A DNA stretch of 64,000 nucleotides from Halegenticoccus soli. GTDB lineage: Archaea; Halobacteriota; Halobacteria; Halobacteriales; Haloferacaceae. The stretch is from contig NZ_PEND01000006.1 of NCBI RefSeq assembly GCF_002844195.1, positions 294,950 through 358,949 of the forward strand, written 5' to 3'. The translations under genes and the position numbers were made by a program. Under the pieces are notes generated by a model, which was not told the origin of the DNA, made no database searches, and saw only the letters and a list, made by a program, of their open reading frames with translations. Every line of letters begins with the position of its first letter. The stretch's first letter is position 1. This document shows positions 25,165 through 34,832 of the stretch, one piece after another.

Positions 25165-27216
25165 TCAGAACTCGCTCAGGTCGAGCTCGTCGGTCCACGC
25201 GAGTTCGCCGTCGAGCAGCACCGGCGTTCGTTCGACCGCGAGCGTCTCGCGGAGTTCTTCCGCCGTCACCGTGTACGTGTCCAGCTCGCCGGACGCCAGA
25301 TAGTGCACTCCCGGTTCGGCGTTGAACGTCCCGGTGATGCTCCCCATGCCGTGCGACGACGTCGGATAGAGACACGGCGTGATTTCGTACCCGTTTTCGA
25401 CCGTGTCGACGGTCAGGAGCACCGGTGCCTGGCTGTCCGACTGGACCACGTCGAGGTTCCCGTCGCCGACGACGATGTAGTGGCATCCGACGATCGACTG
25501 GTCCTTGGCGATGTTCAGGGCCACGCGAAGCGGGAAGCCCTGGTTCAACAGCCGGACCATCGTCTTCCCGACGCTCACGGCCCCGCTGTTTATCACCTCG
25601 GCGAGGGTCACGACGCCGCCGATCGCGCCGCGCTCGATGAGCGCCATCCCCTGCTCGTAGGAGCCACACGCGTTCAGGAAGAACGCGTCGACGCCGACGT
25701 ACTCCAGTTCGCGCACGTCCAGCTTCCCGTCGACGCACTCGAACCCCTCGTCGTCGATGTGGCCGATGTAGTGCAGGAAGTCGCCGTCCGTCTCCACGAC
25801 CGCGCGCAGGGCGTCGACGGAGAGATCCCGGTAGATGCGAACGTCGAAGGGCAGGTCGTCGCGGGTGCCGTACACCTGCTCTGCGAGGTCCTGCTCTTCG
25901 TCCATCGTCGGATCGTTGCAGACGACGGTGATGTCGATGTCGCCGTCGGACGCCTCGCGGCCGAGGCGGTTGCGGAACGCCCGCACCGACGCCTTGCTCG
26001 CGCCGATCGGCGCGTCGTCGCCGGCCCACGCCTGCTCGATCGAGTCGGCCTTCGACGGCTGAATGAGCGGCGGACTGCTGACCGTCGCTCCCGCCGCGCT
26101 CCGGGTGAAATCGTCGATCGCGGCCGTCTGCGCCTCCGACAGCGAGACCGACCGCCCCTCCGGCAGCCGAACGACCGCGAGGTCGTTCACGAGGAACGGG
26201 AGCAGTTCGGCGTTCCCCGGCGTCGGGTCGACGTGCGTCGTCAGCTTCCACTCCGGGACGAGGTCCTCGACGAGTCCGTACGGCACGTCGAGGTACGCCC
26301 GCAGCTGCTCGGAGAGCGGCCGGTCGTAGAGCGACGCGAAGTCCAGGCCGGTCACCCGCTCGGCCCGGCGGCGCTCGTGGAGGTCGACCTTGTAGTACCC
26401 CTCGGTCCGAGTGGCGCAGTCGAGGAAGAACGTCTGCTTCAACACGCGCTCGACCTCGCTTTCGAACCCCCTCGGAGGGTCCAGCGCGTGCTCGAACCCG
26501 TCGTCGGTGACGATCCGCGCCGTCGCCCCCGGCTCGACCCGCGCGCCGAGGTAGTACGAGAGCGGCGCGACGGGGTAGAGGTAGCGCAGGCTCGGCGGGA
26601 TCTCGATCCTGACGCCCGTGTCCGGGGGCGTCAGCTCGCCCGGGACGCGGAGTTCGTCGCCGAGTTCGACGAGGGGCGGGTGGCCCCGGAGCGTCGGGTA
26701 CGACCGCTCGCAGGTCGTCGTCTTGAGCGCCGATCCGAGCGCGGACACGGCGCGCATGAGATCGAACGGCTCCTCCGTCGTCGTGATCGTCGCTTCGGGG
26801 CGCTTGTGGTGCGAGCGCGCGCCGACGAGGACCTCGCCGCGCCGGCCGAGGTCGACCGTCGTCCGCTCCGCGGAGGCGCGAACCGTCAGCGGCCCGTCCG
26901 CGAGCACGTACAGCTTGATCGGCGCGCAGAGTTCGACGCTGTACCGTCCCGCGGGGAACTCGCGACCGCTGAAGTGTTCCACCTCCGCGAGCATCTCGCC
27001 GTCGGCGTCGCGGACGTAGGTCGCCACGACGCTCGGCAGCGCGATCGACCGCGTCCGAACCGAGACCGCCTCGTCGACGGGGAACCGGAAGCGCTCGCCG
27101 GCCGCCGGTTGCGGCGTCACCGGGTCGCTCGTCAGGAGGGTGCACTGCCGTCGCTCGATCGCGTCGGTGACCGTCACCCCCTCGCACTCCGTCGAACGAC
27201 CGAAGGAGACGCTCAC
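25165..27216 (-). CDS. CHAT-domain (caspase-like) protein, probable cysteine protease
   Basis: A 683-residue protein. The C-terminal region from about 425 to 590 has the CHAT hallmarks: FLHYIGHIDDEG with the catalytic His (His486 in HYIGH) and AFFLNACGSYEQG with the catalytic Cys (Cys517), followed by GVVTLAEVINSGAVSVG and the helix LNQGFPLRVALNIAKDQ, which matches the post-Cys CHAT pattern. The first 400 residues match nothing I recognise and contain beta-rich segments. CHAT proteases cleave partner proteins in cell death or defence systems and in other roles; no partner is identified here. The gene stands alone. Confidence 0.75.
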   Translation of the reverse strand: MSVSFGRSTECEGVTVTDAIERRQCTLLTSDPVTPQPAAGERFRFPVDEAVSVRTRSIALPSVVATYVRDADGEMLAEVEHFSGREFPAGRYSVELCAPIKLYVLADGPLTVRASAERTTVDLGRRGEVLVGARSHHKRPEATITTTEEPFDLMRAVSALGSALKTTTCERSYPTLRGHPPLVELGDELRVPGELTPPDTGVRIEIPPSLRYLYPVAPLSYYLGARVEPGATARIVTDDGFEHALDPPRGFESEVERVLKQTFFLDCATRTEGYYKVDLHERRRAERVTGLDFASLYDRPLSEQLRAYLDVPYGLVEDLVPEWKLTTHVDPTPGNAELLPFLVNDLAVVRLPEGRSVSLSEAQTAAIDDFTRSAAGATVSSPPLIQPSKADSIEQAWAGDDAPIGASKASVRAFRNRLGREASDGDIDITVVCNDPTMDEEQDLAEQVYGTRDDLPFDVRIYRDLSVDALRAVVETDGDFLHYIGHIDDEGFECVDGKLDVRELEYVGVDAFFLNACGSYEQGMALIERGAIGGVVTLAEVINSGAVSVGKTMVRLLNQGFPLRVALNIAKDQSIVGCHYIVVGDGNLDVVQSDSQAPVLLTVDTVENGYEITPCLYPTSSHGMGSITGTFNAEPGVHYLASGELDTYTVTAEELRETLAVERTPVLLDGELAWTDELDLSEF

Positions 27217-27313
27217 GGCGTCTCGCCTCCCCCCGCGTTACGCGCCCGGACCGCCGAAGTCATACGCCCTCTTGTTTCAGCCGAATTTACAAAAACCTAC
27301 CGACGAGTTGAAA

Positions 27314-28000
27314 CTACGTCGAGAGAAGCGCCCGGATCGTTTTCCCGTACAGCGCCGGGGTCCGGCGGCGGGATCCTGAGAGCGCCTCCCGGAGTGCCGC
27401 CGTGGCGTCCTCGAACACCCCCGCGCCGTGCCCGACGAGAATCCGGTTCGGTCGCAGCCCCGCGAGCGGCCGCTTCGGCGGGAGCAACCGGAGCATCGGA
27501 TGGACGCCGAGGCGCTCTCCGTCCGCCAGGAAGAACTCGCTCGTCCCGACGGACTCGGGCACGAGAAGCGTCCCGTCCTCCTCGCAGTACAGTCCGACCT
27601 CCTGCCACGGCGGGACGGCCGAGTTCTTGATCGTGAGGGCGCGGTACCCCGTGTCGGGGAGTCGGCGCGAGAAGCGTTCGACGGGCGCGTCGAGCTCCGA
27701 GGCGACGCCCGTCATCCAGTCGGGAAGGTACACCGGCACGTCGTGCCGCTCCGCGAGGAGATCGGCGTCCCGCTTGTGGCGGTCGAGCCCCACCACCACG
27801 CCCGCGACCTCGCCGAACTCGGCGAGCAGCCCGTCCAGACTGGGCGCGTCGACGGGGTCGACGACCCACACGTCGCCGTCGATCGCGAGCGCGTGACCGG
27901 CCCGCTGCATCGCCTCGTCCGGGTACGCGATCCAGCCGACGCCGCCCTCCCAGCGGTCGATCTCGCGCAGGTTCGCGGGTCCGTCGCCCTTCAGCTGCAT
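27314..28000 (-). CDS. Uncharacterised protein, possible degenerate metallo-beta-lactamase fold
   Basis: A 228-residue protein from the ATG at 28000 (MQLKGDGPANL); a longer frame to 28066 is less likely. It reads like a lactamase-fold hydrolase: a first strand with GHALAIDGDVWVVDPVDAP, then GVVVGLDRHKRDADLLAERH where the HxHxDH motif would be, and RILVGHGAGVFEDA near the end. Only the pieces GLDRHKRDA and VGHG remain, so the full zinc ligand set is missing. It may be a non-hydrolytic or altered member. Confidence 0.55.
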   Translation of the reverse strand: MQLKGDGPANLREIDRWEGGVGWIAYPDEAMQRAGHALAIDGDVWVVDPVDAPSLDGLLAEFGEVAGVVVGLDRHKRDADLLAERHDVPVYLPDWMTGVASELDAPVERFSRRLPDTGYRALTIKNSAVPPWQEVGLYCEEDGTLLVPESVGTSEFFLADGERLGVHPMLRLLPPKRPLAGLRPNRILVGHGAGVFEDATAALREALSGSRRRTPALYGKTIRALLST

Positions 28001-28110
28001 GCGCCCGACTTGGGACGGAAGCCGCATAAAGCCCCCCGGCGAGCACCCTCTTCTCCCGACGGTCACCCTCCTCCCCCGGCGCTTTAACCCCCCGCGCGCG
28101 TACGACAGTC

Positions 28111-28836
28111 ATGCTCACCTCGCTCCGCCACCTCGCGCTCGAAGTGAAGTACCTCGATCGGGCGCGCTCGTTCTACGTCGACCGGCTCGGTCTCTCGCCC
28201 GCGCGCGAAACGGACGCCGAACTCGAGTTCGACCTCGGGGGGACGGCGCTGACGCTCCGGCGTCCGACGGCGGTCCCCCGCGGCGGGCTCCACACCCACT
28301 ACGCCTTTTCGACGCCGAAGGCGGCGTACGACGACTGGCGCGATCGGCTGTCCGATCTCGACCCGGAGGAGCACAGCTTCGGGTCGTACCGGTCGCTCTA
28401 CGTCGACGACCCCGACGATCACTGCGTCGAGATCGGGGGGATCGACGGCGGAAGCGCGGACGGGGAGCTCACCGGCATCTTCGAGGTCGTCCTGGAGGTC
28501 GCAGACCTCGGTCGGGCCGAGGAGCTGTACGCCGCCCTCGGGTTCAACCCGGTCGATCGAGGGAGGGAGCGCCGCCGAGTGCGGCTCCGGGGACCGTTCG
28601 GCCTCGCCGCCGACGGCGATGGGCCGCCGCGCCCACTGGATCTGGAGCTCTGGGAGCCGCAACTGGGTCTCGCGGACGCGCGCGGCGGGGTGCACGTCGA
28701 CCTCGGCTTCGGGACCGACGATCCGGCGGAGGCGGTCGACGCCGTCGCCGACCGCGTCTGCGAGCGCGAGCGGATCGACGGCGGCGTCCGCGTTCGGGAC
28801 CCCGACGGCCACTACCTGACGTTCGTCGCGCCGTGA
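28111..28836 (+). CDS. VOC family protein (glyoxalase/dioxygenase-like)
   Basis: A 241-residue protein made of two vicinal-oxygen-chelate modules. Module one begins LRHLALEVKYLDRARSFYVD and ends with VDDPDDHCVEIGG; module two begins FEVVLEVADLGRAEELYAAL and ends RDPDGHYLTFVAP. His5-type and Glu ligands (LRHLAL, CVEIGG) are visible. Such proteins bind a divalent metal and act as glyoxalases, extradiol dioxygenases or resistance proteins; which applies here is unknown. Confidence 0.82.
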   Translation: MLTSLRHLALEVKYLDRARSFYVDRLGLSPARETDAELEFDLGGTALTLRRPTAVPRGGLHTHYAFSTPKAAYDDWRDRLSDLDPEEHSFGSYRSLYVDDPDDHCVEIGGIDGGSADGELTGIFEVVLEVADLGRAEELYAALGFNPVDRGRERRRVRLRGPFGLAADGDGPPRPLDLELWEPQLGLADARGGVHVDLGFGTDDPAEAVDAVADRVCERERIDGGVRVRDPDGHYLTFVAP

Positions 28837-28908
28837 GCCCCCGGCGCGTTCGTCGCGCCCCGAACGCCGCTCGGGGCACTCGATTCTCGGAGCGGCGCGG
28901 AAAACGAC

Positions 28909-29196
28909 TTACAACAGGTCGGTGTCGATCTCGACGCCCGGGGGGCTGACGACGAGAAAGCGCCGGAAGTGCATCAGCTCGCCGCCCATGTCCCTGACCT
29001 CGCGCGCGAAGCCGGCCGCGAGCGTGTTCAGATCGCCCTCGATCGCCAGCACGAGGACGTTCCCCTCGTCGACGTGTCGTATCCACGTGTTCGGGTCGGT
29101 CTCCCCGTTCAGCACTCCGAGCACGACGTCGCCCGTGATTTCGTCCTCCTCCAGCTGTTCCTCCGCGCCGCGGAGATCGAGGTCGAAGTCGCTCAT
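28909..29196 (-). CDS. DUF5779 family protein
   Basis: A 95-residue acidic protein containing TGDVVLGVLNGETDPNTW and LVLAIEGDLNTLAAGFAREV, ending with FRRFLVVSPPGVEID. I recall this pattern as the haloarchaeal DUF5779 family (memory only). The start MSDFDLDLRG is chosen since the longer frame is Arg/Lys-rich. Function unknown. Confidence 0.7.
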   Translation of the reverse strand: MSDFDLDLRGAEEQLEEDEITGDVVLGVLNGETDPNTWIRHVDEGNVLVLAIEGDLNTLAAGFAREVRDMGGELMHFRRFLVVSPPGVEIDTDLL

Positions 29197-29547
29197 ACCG
29201 GTGCCTTGATTCGGGGTGAGAAAAGCGTTCGGTACCTTCGGGAGCCACGACGCGGCCAGAGCGGGGGCGAGTCGACGTCCACTGTGAGGCGACTGCGCCC
29301 TCCCGCGCCGACCGCTCGGGCGGCCCTTTTCGACCCGCTTTCGGTCACCTTCGCTCCGTTTCCGGTCCGGGTCCATGTCCGTCCAGTCGGAGGCGCGCGT
29401 GACGCGCCCCGACCATAATTTCTACAAAAATAGGAAGAAATATTGTGCTCCGTAATCTTCCCCCCGATCGAGACGCCGACGAGATATAATTCGATATAAG
29501 GCGACAGGAGTGTATAAGGTCGACTACGTCCCGCGGTTTCGCGGAAC

Positions 29548-29565
29548 CGATCGGACAGCCGATCG
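29548..29565. repeat. Inverted repeat upstream of leuA
   Basis: CGATCGG and CCGATCG flank ACAG: a perfect 7-base inverted repeat 70-88 bases before the leuA ATG. It could be a protein-binding site; it lies upstream of the predicted transcript start, so it is unlikely to be an RNA hairpin of that transcript. Confidence 0.4.
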
Positions 29566-29585
29566 TACCAGATCCCGAAGAGGGA

Positions 29586-29610
29586 CTGTCTCAGGGACAG
29601 GCTTATATAC
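29586..29610 (+). promoter_or_regulatory. leuA promoter with overlapping candidate operator
   Basis: TTATATAC at 29603-29610 is a strong TATA box about 29 bases before the ATG at 29636. Immediately upstream CTGTC-5-GACAG forms an inverted repeat over the BRE position, where a repressor would block TFB/TBP. Regulation by leucine or a pathway intermediate is inferred only. Confidence 0.5.
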
Positions 29611-29635
29611 GAGATGGGCGCTGGTACCAGTCACG

Positions 29636-30863
<1,228 letters not shown>

Positions 30864-30970
30864 GATGGCCCGACCGCCGTCCGCACCGACCGAGGAGCGC
30901 CGCGAGAGTCGGCGCGCCCCGCGGGCGGACGCCGGCCGGACCCCGTGCAACGTTTGCACGCCGCGAAAAG

Positions 30971-30978
30971 GTTATGCC
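30971..30978 (+). promoter_or_regulatory. TATA-like element before the ilvB leader peptide
   Basis: GTTATGCC preceded by the purine-rich CGAAAAG (BRE-like) is centred about 29 bases before the ATG at 31004, so a leaderless transcript would begin at the leader peptide itself. Confidence 0.5.
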
Positions 30979-31003
30979 GCTCGGGGCGGTTCCACCGGAT
31001 ACG

Positions 31004-31108
31004 ATGAACCGGCACGCCGACGCCGACCGCGCGCGGACCGCCAGCGAGCGGTCCGTCCGCGGCGGCGAGGGCGTCGGTCGGTCGCTCATTATTGTAGGGG
31101 CTGCCTAG
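31004..31108 (+). CDS. Candidate ilvB leader peptide, 34 aa
   Basis: An ATG-initiated frame of 34 codons. It starts MNRHADADRARTASERS and ends GRSLIIVGAA, so a run of branched-chain codons (CTC ATT ATT GTA) comes right before the end. The next bases form a perfect 7-base-pair hairpin that contains the stop codon. Bacterial ilv leaders have the same logic: ribosome stalling at branched-chain codons changes folding downstream. The promoter box 29 bases upstream supports translation. Whether it regulates ilvB is inference. Confidence 0.5.
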   Translation: MNRHADADRARTASERSVRGGEGVGRSLIIVGAA

Positions 31109-31113
31109 CCCCT
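31096..31113 (+). promoter_or_regulatory. Hairpin spanning the leader stop codon (attenuator-like)
   Basis: AGGGGCT and AGCCCCT are perfectly complementary around a GCCT loop; the leader TAG stop falls at loop and 3' arm (31106-31108). No T-run follows, so it is not a classic intrinsic terminator; it could act on the ribosome or on a downstream fold. Confidence 0.5.
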
Positions 31114-31175
31114 CACCACCCCCATCCCCGATTCGGCCTCGCACTGCTTTCCGACAGCCACGCAGCCACGTCCAC

Positions 31176-31239
31176 GATGGACAACACAACCGACCGACAG
31201 CACACGACACGAGACCAACGGAGGGACAGCACCGAATGA
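31176..31239 (+). CDS. Possible 20-codon coupling ORF before ilvB
   Basis: ATG-initiated frame encoding about 20 polar residues (MDNTTDRQHTTRDQ, then RRDSTE) whose TGA overlaps the ilvB ATG (ATGA). Its main value may be to deliver ribosomes to ilvB, which has no clear Shine-Dalgarno sequence. May be chance. Confidence 0.3.
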
Positions 31240-32996
31240 GCGAACGCGCGACGCAACCGGCACCGGACAGCGAACGGAACGAACCGGACGAGCCGACCGA
31301 GCGACCGCCGGTCACCTCCGGCGCCGAGGCGGCCGTCCGGGCGCTCGAAAACGCCGGCGTCGAGGCGATGTTCGGCGTCCAGGGCGGGGCGATCATGCCC
31401 GTCTACGACGCCCTGTACCACTCGGACATCCGCCACGTCATGATGGCCCACGAGCAGGGGGCGGCCCACGCCGCCAACGCCTACGGCGCCGTCAGGGGCG
31501 AGCCGGGCGTCTGCCTCGCCACATCCGGCCCGGGCGCGACGAACCTCGTCACCGGCATCGCCGACGCCGACATGGACTCGGACGCGATGCTCGCGCTGAC
31601 GGGACAGGTCCCGGCGGACATGGTCGGCTCCGACGCCTTCCAGGAGACGGACACGACCGGCGTCACCGCGCCGATCACGAAGCACAACTACTTCGCGGGC
31701 GACGCCGACACCGTCGGCGACACGGTCGGCGAGGCGTTCGAACTCGCCAGGGCGGGCCGACCGGGGCCGACGCTCGTCGACCTGCCGAAGAACGCCACGC
31801 TCGGCGAGACGGCGCGCGAGCCCGGCCCGGCCCGGCTCCCGGAGACGTACGCCCCGCAGCTCGAAGCCGACGACGACGCGGTGGCGCTCGCCGCGCGCGC
31901 GATCGAGCGCGCGGACAAGCCGCTGCTCCTGTTCGGCGGGGGCGTGATCAAGGCCGACGCGACGGAGACGGCGCGCGAGTTCGCGATCGACAACGGCATC
32001 CCCGTGGTGGAGACGATGCCGGCCATCGGCGCGATGCCGGACGACCACGAGCTGTGCATGGAGTGGGCGGGGATGCACGGCACCGGCTACGCGAACATGG
32101 CGATCACTCACACGGACCTCCTGATCGCGGTGGGCTGCCGGTTCGACGACCGCCTCACCGGCGGCGTCGACACCTTCGCCCCCGAAGCGGAGGTCGTCCA
32201 CGTCGACATCGACCCCGCGGAGATCAGCAAGAACGTCCACGCCGACTACCCGCTCGTCGGCGACGCCGGCCGCGTGCTGGACCAGCTCGACGAGGAGCTC
32301 GAGCGTCCCCCGGACGCCCGCGAGTGGCGCGAGCAGTGCCGGACGTGGAAGGAGGAGTACCCGATGGACTACGTCACGCCCGACGACGAGCCGCTGAAGC
32401 CGCAGTTCGTCGTCGAGGCGCTCGACGAGGCCACCTCCGACCGCGCGATCGTCACGACGGGCGTCGGCCAGCACCAGATGTGGGCCGCCCAGTACTGGAC
32501 GTTCCGCCACCCGCGGACGTGGATCTCCAGCCACGGCCTCGGCACGATGGGCTTCGGCCTGCCCGCCGCCATCGGCGCGCGCTTCGCCGCCGAGGACGAC
32601 CAGGAGGTCGTCTGCATCGACGGCGACGGCTCCTTCCTCATGACGATGCAGGAGCTGTCCGTCGCGGTCCGCGAGAACCTCGACATCACCGTCGCCGTCC
32701 TGAACAACGAGTACATCGGGATGGTCCGCCAGTGGCAGGACGCCTTCTTCGAGGGCCGGCGGATGGCCGCCGACTACGGCTGGTGTCCCGAGTTCGACAA
32801 GCTGGCGGAGGCGTTCGGCGCCCGCGGCTGGTCCGTGGACGAGTACGACCAGGTCGCGCCGGCCATCGAGGGGGCGCTCGCGCACGACGGCCCCTCCGTC
32901 ATCGACTTCCACATCGATCCGGCGGAGAACGTCTACCCGATGGTCCCGAGCGGCGGCGCGAACGGGAAGTTCGCCCTGTCGGAGGAGCAGCTATGA
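31236..32996 (+). CDS. ilvB: Acetolactate synthase large (catalytic) subunit
   Basis: A 586-residue thiamine-diphosphate enzyme making acetolactate or acetohydroxybutyrate from pyruvate. Motifs: the catalytic Glu region MFGVQGGAIMPVYDAL and MMAHEQGAAHAANAYG, FAD-binding FGGGVIKADA region, and the ThDP motif CIDGDGSFLMTMQELSVAV through VLNNEYIGMVRQWQ. The N-terminal 30 residues are a Pro/Glu-rich extension. It begins an overlapping gene series leading through ilvN, ilvC and leuCDB. Confidence 0.95.
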   Translation: MSERATQPAPDSERNEPDEPTERPPVTSGAEAAVRALENAGVEAMFGVQGGAIMPVYDALYHSDIRHVMMAHEQGAAHAANAYGAVRGEPGVCLATSGPGATNLVTGIADADMDSDAMLALTGQVPADMVGSDAFQETDTTGVTAPITKHNYFAGDADTVGDTVGEAFELARAGRPGPTLVDLPKNATLGETAREPGPARLPETYAPQLEADDDAVALAARAIERADKPLLLFGGGVIKADATETAREFAIDNGIPVVETMPAIGAMPDDHELCMEWAGMHGTGYANMAITHTDLLIAVGCRFDDRLTGGVDTFAPEAEVVHVDIDPAEISKNVHADYPLVGDAGRVLDQLDEELERPPDAREWREQCRTWKEEYPMDYVTPDDEPLKPQFVVEALDEATSDRAIVTTGVGQHQMWAAQYWTFRHPRTWISSHGLGTMGFGLPAAIGARFAAEDDQEVVCIDGDGSFLMTMQELSVAVRENLDITVAVLNNEYIGMVRQWQDAFFEGRRMAADYGWCPEFDKLAEAFGARGWSVDEYDQVAPAIEGALAHDGPSVIDFHIDPAENVYPMVPSGGANGKFALSEEQL

Positions 32997-33052
32997 CGGC
33001 CGGCGGAGCGAGCGCCCGCCGCGCCCCGCGGGACCCGAGGTGGTCCGCGTGA
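32993..33052 (+). CDS. Possible 19-codon bridging ORF between ilvB and ilvN
   Basis: Its ATG overlaps the ilvB TGA (ATGA) and its TGA overlaps the GTG at 33049 (GTGA), so it exactly bridges the 50-base gap. The peptide ([19 protein letters not shown]) has no domain. It may only pass ribosomes to ilvN. Confidence 0.3.
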   Translation: MTAGGASARRAPRDPRWSA

Positions 33053-33717
33053 CGGGCGGACTGCGAGGCCCCTCCCCGGAGGAGCGACCCCACCCGGAGG
33101 GGCGGCGGAACAGCCAGGGGATCCGCATCGACCCCGAGGCGGAGGCCGAACCCAGGACGCGAACCGCGGTCGTCTCCGCGCTCGTCGAGCACGAGCCGGG
33201 GGTCCTCTCGCGCGTCTCCGGGCTGTTCTCCCGCCGGCAGTTCAACATCGAGAGCCTGACGGTCGGACCGACCACCGTCGACGGCCACGCCCGGATCACG
33301 CTGGTCGTCGAGGAGACGGACCCGGGCATCGACCAGGTGAAAAAGCAGCTCGCGAAGCTCAAGCCCGCCATCTCGGTGGGCGAGCTGGACGACGACGCCG
33401 TCCGCGCGGAGCTCGTCCTCCTGAAGGTGCGGGGCGACGAGCCGGACAAGGTCCACGCGATCACCCAGATGTACGAGGGACAGACGCTGGACGCGGGCCC
33501 GCGAACCATCACGGTCCAGATCACGGGCGATCACGGGAAGATCGACGACGCCGTCGACGCCTTCCGGCAGTTCGGGATCATCGAGATCGCGCGGACCGGC
33601 CAGACCGCCCTCGCGCGCGGCGACACCCCGACCACGCCCGGCGAGGAGCCGGGCCACACCGCCGAGCCGGCTGGCGACGGCGCGGACCGAGGCGTACCGG
33701 ATACGAACAGCGACTGA
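33049..33717 (+). CDS. ilvN: Acetolactate synthase small (regulatory) subunit
   Basis: About 222 residues. An N-terminal extension ([17 protein letters not shown]) leads to an ACT domain beginning [20 protein letters not shown] with [18 protein letters not shown], which binds valine and controls IlvB, then the second small-subunit domain ([13 protein letters not shown] to [20 protein letters not shown]). Two GTG starts are possible (33040, 33049); 33049 is favoured by its GTGA overlap with the bridging frame. The last 35 residues are a polar tail. Confidence 0.92.
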   Translation: MTGGLRGPSPEERPHPEGRRNSQGIRIDPEAEAEPRTRTAVVSALVEHEPGVLSRVSGLFSRRQFNIESLTVGPTTVDGHARITLVVEETDPGIDQVKKQLAKLKPAISVGELDDDAVRAELVLLKVRGDEPDKVHAITQMYEGQTLDAGPRTITVQITGDHGKIDDAVDAFRQFGIIEIARTGQTALARGDTPTTPGEEPGHTAEPAGDGADRGVPDTNSD

Positions 33718-33785
33718 GGAACCTGCGCGGAGAACGACCGGAAAACCGACCCGCGATAGACAATCACAACCCACCCAGACACACC

Positions 33786-34832
33786 ATGACCGACGAATTC
33801 ACCACCGAGGTATACTACGACGACGACGCGAACCGCACGTACATCGACGACAAGACCGTGGCCGTCCTCGGCTACGGCAGCCAGGGCCACGCCCACGCGC
33901 AGAACCTCGCCGACAGCGGGGTCGACGTGGTCGTCGGCCTCCGGGAGGACTCCTCCTCGCGGAAGGCCGCGGCGGAAGACGGGCTCGACGTGGCGACGCC
34001 GGCCGAGGCCGCGGCCCGGGCCGACATCGTCTCGATGCTCGTCCCCGACACGGTCCAGCCGGCGGTGTTCGAGGAGATCGAAGGCGAGCTGGAGCCGGGC
34101 AACACCCTGCAGTTCGCCCACGGGTTCAACATCCACTACAACCAGATCGAGCCGCCGGAGAACGTGGACGTGACGATGATCGCGCCCAAGTCGCCGGGCC
34201 ACCTCGTCCGGCGCAACTACGAGAACGGCGAGGGAACGCCCGGCCTCCTCGCGGTGTACCAGAACGTCTCGGACGAGGCGAAGGAGGAGGCGCTGGCGTA
34301 CGCCCACGCGATCGGCTGCACGCGCGCGGGCGTGATCGAGACCTCGTTCCGCGAGGAGACCGAGACGGACTTGTTCGGCGAGCAGGCGGTCCTCTGCGGC
34401 GGGGTCACGAGCCTCATCAAGCAGGGGTACGAGACGCTCGTCGACGCGGGCTACAGCCCGGAGATGGCGTACTTCGAGTGCCTGAACGAGATGAAGCTCA
34501 TCGTCGACCTGATGTACGAGGGCGGGCTCGGCGAGATGTGGGATTCGGTCTCCGACACCGCCGAGTACGGCGGCCTCACGAAGGGCGACGTGATCGTGGA
34601 CGACCACGCCCGCGAGAACATGGAGCGCGTGCTCGAAGGCGTGCAGAACGGCACGTTCGCCCGCGAGTGGATCGCGGAGAACCAGGCCGGCCGGCCCTCC
34701 TACACGCAGCTCCGGCAGGCCGAGAAGAACCACGACATCGAGCGGGTCGGCGGTCGGCTGCGCGAGCTGTTCGCGTGGGCGCAGGAGGAGAGCGAAACAG
34801 AGGAGAAAACCGAGGTGACCGCGGATGACTGA
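33786..34832 (+). CDS. ilvC: Ketol-acid reductoisomerase
   Basis: A 348-residue class I enzyme that isomerises and reduces acetolactate. The NADPH motif [20 protein letters not shown] is at residues 23-42, the [20 protein letters not shown] segment near 130, the metal-binding Asp/Glu helix [14 protein letters not shown] near 195 and the knotted C-terminal domain with [23 protein letters not shown] sequence. The last 20 residues are Glu-rich. Its stop overlaps the next small gene. Confidence 0.96.
   Translation: MTDEFTTEVYYDDDANRTYIDDKTVAVLGYGSQGHAHAQNLADSGVDVVVGLREDSSSRKAAAEDGLDVATPAEAAARADIVSMLVPDTVQPAVFEEIEGELEPGNTLQFAHGFNIHYNQIEPPENVDVTMIAPKSPGHLVRRNYENGEGTPGLLAVYQNVSDEAKEEALAYAHAIGCTRAGVIETSFREETETDLFGEQAVLCGGVTSLIKQGYETLVDAGYSPEMAYFECLNEMKLIVDLMYEGGLGEMWDSVSDTAEYGGLTKGDVIVDDHARENMERVLEGVQNGTFAREWIAENQAGRPSYTQLRQAEKNHDIERVGGRLRELFAWAQEESETEEKTEVTADD

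Larger units (their letters stand above)
29197..29635 (+). other. 439-base upstream region of leuA
   Basis: No gene is supported here. Two AT-rich patches occur (29416-29452 and 29488-29516, with GATATAATTCGATATAAG). Three small perfect inverted repeats follow: CCGCG/CGCGG at 29531-29544, CGATCGG/CCGATCG at 29548-29565, and CTGTC/GACAG at 29586-29600. The last abuts the leuA TATA box. This looks like a regulated promoter region rather than coding DNA. Confidence 0.5.
30864..31235 (+). other. 372-base ilvB leader region
   Basis: This gap between leuA and ilvB holds its own TATA-like box (30971-30978), a 34-codon leader reading frame (31004-31108), a hairpin over that frame's stop (31096-31113), and a 20-codon frame (31176-31239) whose stop overlaps the ilvB start. 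It has the layout of a leader-controlled operon rather than a plain spacer. Confidence 0.55.

Noticed and set aside
25303..27630. 775-codon plus-strand frame opposite the CHAT gene
   Set aside because: Antisense shadow; the minus-strand protein has clear catalytic motifs and haloarchaeal composition.
31113..32912. 599-codon minus-strand frame
   Set aside because: Antisense of ilvB; no motifs.
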